Source: Sabulitectum sp036743055 (GTDB lineage: Bacteria > Fermentibacterota > Fermentibacteria > Fermentibacterales > JCC-6). From it: 13,918 bases of DNA. The notes below the pieces were generated by a model. That model searched no databases and was not told the origin of the DNA. It was given only the letters and a program-made list of their open reading frames with translations. The stretch spans positions 1-13,918 of the forward strand of contig DAINQE010000058.1 in assembly GCA_036743055.1 (NCBI GenBank), given 5' to 3'. Below are positions 12,797 to 13,918 of the stretch, in pieces. Within the stretch, counting starts at the first letter, position 1, and every line of letters starts with the position of its first letter. The translations under genes and the position numbers were made by a program.

Positions 12797-13918
12797 CTAG
12801 AACTTCACCAGTTTTACCGGCTCCATGCCGCTTTCCCGAAGCACCGCGAAGTATACCCCCGACGGAAGCGACGTGGTTTCCCATACAGCGGAGTGAAGGC
12901 CCTGGGAGAATGAGGCGGGCAGGCTTGATACGACCCTGCCGGAGATGTCCCTTACTTCCACCACCGGTGCGGTGTTCCCCGGAATGAAGCAGCTGAAGAT
13001 CACCGATTCTCCCACAGGGTTGGAAGAAACGGAGAGGAACGGCTGCTGAACGGGAATAACTGATTCCTCCGCAACTGAAACCGGCCCTGATACAAGTATG
13101 TCGTCTATGTACCAGCCTTCCCTGTTCCCGGAGTCATCGGTACCGAAGAGGAAACGGATGCAGCCCGGGCCCGCGAGGGACTCGGGGATGGCAGCTGAAT
13201 ACTCTTCCCAGTCGAAGATGCCGCTGTACACAGGTGTGCCTGGGGAGAAGGGGCCGGAAGTTCCCGAGGCTATCTGATGAGAATAAGACGGAACCGGGAA
13301 GAGGTCTATCCACTCGCCGGTCCTTCGGAACTGAACCACGCCTCCGTCCAGGGCCACCGAAGAGGATGCAACCTGGGCATCAAGCCAGCTCCAGAACTCG
13401 ACGCTGCCGTTTAAGGGGAAGTTCACATAGGGCGACTCCAGATAACCGTAGTGATGGTTCGAGTAATCCCCGGAGCCCACGTCCCCGCACTTGAAGGCAT
13501 TATCTCCGCCTGGGGTGTGGTTCCTGGCGGTGGAAACGTGCCAGTCGTTCTCCCATCCCTCGTCGGCGGCCGCCCAGGACCAGCCGAAGGAATCGCTCTC
13601 CAGGTCGGTGGCCAGCCCGGCGCCCACCGGAAGGAGGAAACAGATCTGATGCTGATACCCCTCGTCGGCCATCACCGTCAGGCGCATCTCATAGGTCTCG
13701 CCGGATGGCGTAACGAGCGGAGCAAAGATGGCAAAATCCTGGTTGCCCGTGGCGAACCCCTGCGCTCCAAGGTTTCCGAACTCGGTGTAGTTCTGGGTTA
13801 TCTGCAGCTCGCTGTTCAGGGCCTGGAGTATTCCGAAGGCATTCTCAAGGGGGTAGTCCGAGGTGTTGTGCACCTCCACCGACAAAGCGATGGTCTCCCC
13901 GGGCTCCAGGCAGAAGTC
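12797..13918 (-). CDS. C-terminal part of a large secreted protein with jelly-roll domain and T9SS-like tail
   Basis: The frame is open from the right edge (13918) to a TAG at 12797-12799: 373 residues with no start visible, so the N-terminus lies outside. The first visible part is a beta-rich domain with low-complexity pairing (CLEPGETIALSVEVHN; EMRLTVMADEGYQHQICF). Next is a jelly-roll of the MAM / immune-inhibitor-A type: GWENDWHVSTARNHTPGGDN, YLESPYVNFPLNGSVEFW, then REGWYIDDILVSG. The last ~85 residues (VSSNPVGESVIFSCFIPG; VEVRDISGRVVSSLP; LPSGVYFAVLRESG; KLVKF) form a FlgD/T9SS type A sorting-like domain, related to the tail of peptidase copy 1. It may be the end of another secreted peptidase, but no catalytic part is visible. 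Only 10 bases separate it from the convergent iron-sulfur gene, with no terminator seen. Confidence 0.78.
   Translation of the reverse strand, partial: DFCLEPGETIALSVEVHNTSDYPLENAFGILQALNSELQITQNYTEFGNLGAQGFATGNQDFAIFAPLVTPSGETYEMRLTVMADEGYQHQICFLLPVGAGLATDLESDSFGWSWAAADEGWENDWHVSTARNHTPGGDNAFKCGDVGSGDYSNHHYGYLESPYVNFPLNGSVEFWSWLDAQVASSSVALDGGVVQFRRTGEWIDLFPVPSYSHQIASGTSGPFSPGTPVYSGIFDWEEYSAAIPESLAGPGCIRFLFGTDDSGNREGWYIDDILVSGPVSVAEESVIPVQQPFLSVSSNPVGESVIFSCFIPGNTAPVVEVRDISGRVVSSLPASFSQGLHSAVWETTSLPSGVYFAVLRESGMEPVKLVKF

Overview
The window looks like a scaffold from an uncultured, Gram-negative (diderm), GC-rich bacterium. Outer-membrane proteins (a TolC-type channel and a FadL-type barrel), lipoproteins and secreted proteins with type-IX-like C-terminal domains all point to two membranes. 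Tandem gingipain-like C25 peptidases with FlgD/T9SS-like tails, small secreted beta-rich proteins and NapH-like iron-sulfur proteins suggest a lineage near the FCB group (for example Fermentibacteria/Aegiribacteria-like). That placement is inference; there is no rRNA here. Three 100-base N runs (3457-3556, 6666-6765, 12223-12322) each interrupt a gene, and comparison of the paralogues shows that at least the first does not reflect the true missing length.

Layout. Positions 1-2852 (minus strand) hold an efflux operon: a TetR-family regulator with a perfect 18-bp operator palindrome beside its own promoter, then a TolC-like outer-membrane channel, then an RND/HlyD periplasmic adaptor that runs off the left edge. 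Positions 3009-6765 (plus) hold two tandem C25-family cysteine peptidases separated by a strong UUCG-loop terminator. A small minus-strand gene fragment (6766-6935) emerges from the second gap. Positions 7010-10179 (minus) hold a Spy/CpxP-like metal-binding periplasmic protein, a FadL-like outer-membrane protein and a beta-propeller lipoprotein. A tRNA-Asp(GTC) gene with its own promoter and terminator follows (minus, 10405-10481).

The most unusual part is 10627-12786 (plus): a tight three-gene operon. Its first two genes are paralogous secreted proteins, each interrupted by one in-frame TGA at the same place, in the motif Cys-Ala-Asn/Asp-TGA. In both, the TGA is followed at the same distance by a hairpin (7-bp stem, AGGT loop) with the geometry of a bacterial SECIS. 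The sequence there is almost identical between the two genes, and the single change keeps the base pair. TGA is used as an ordinary stop by the tetR-like and fadL-like genes, so general recoding is unlikely. I read both as selenoproteins with an exported CxxU redox motif. The third gene encodes an exported N-terminus with repeated cysteine motifs and an acidic Glu/Pro linker, joined across a gap to a NapH/NosR-like membrane iron-sulfur domain. Together they suggest an extracytoplasmic selenium-dependent redox module that I do not recognise from described systems.

The right end (12797-13918, minus) is the C-terminal part of another large secreted protein with a type-IX-like tail, convergent with the redox operon.
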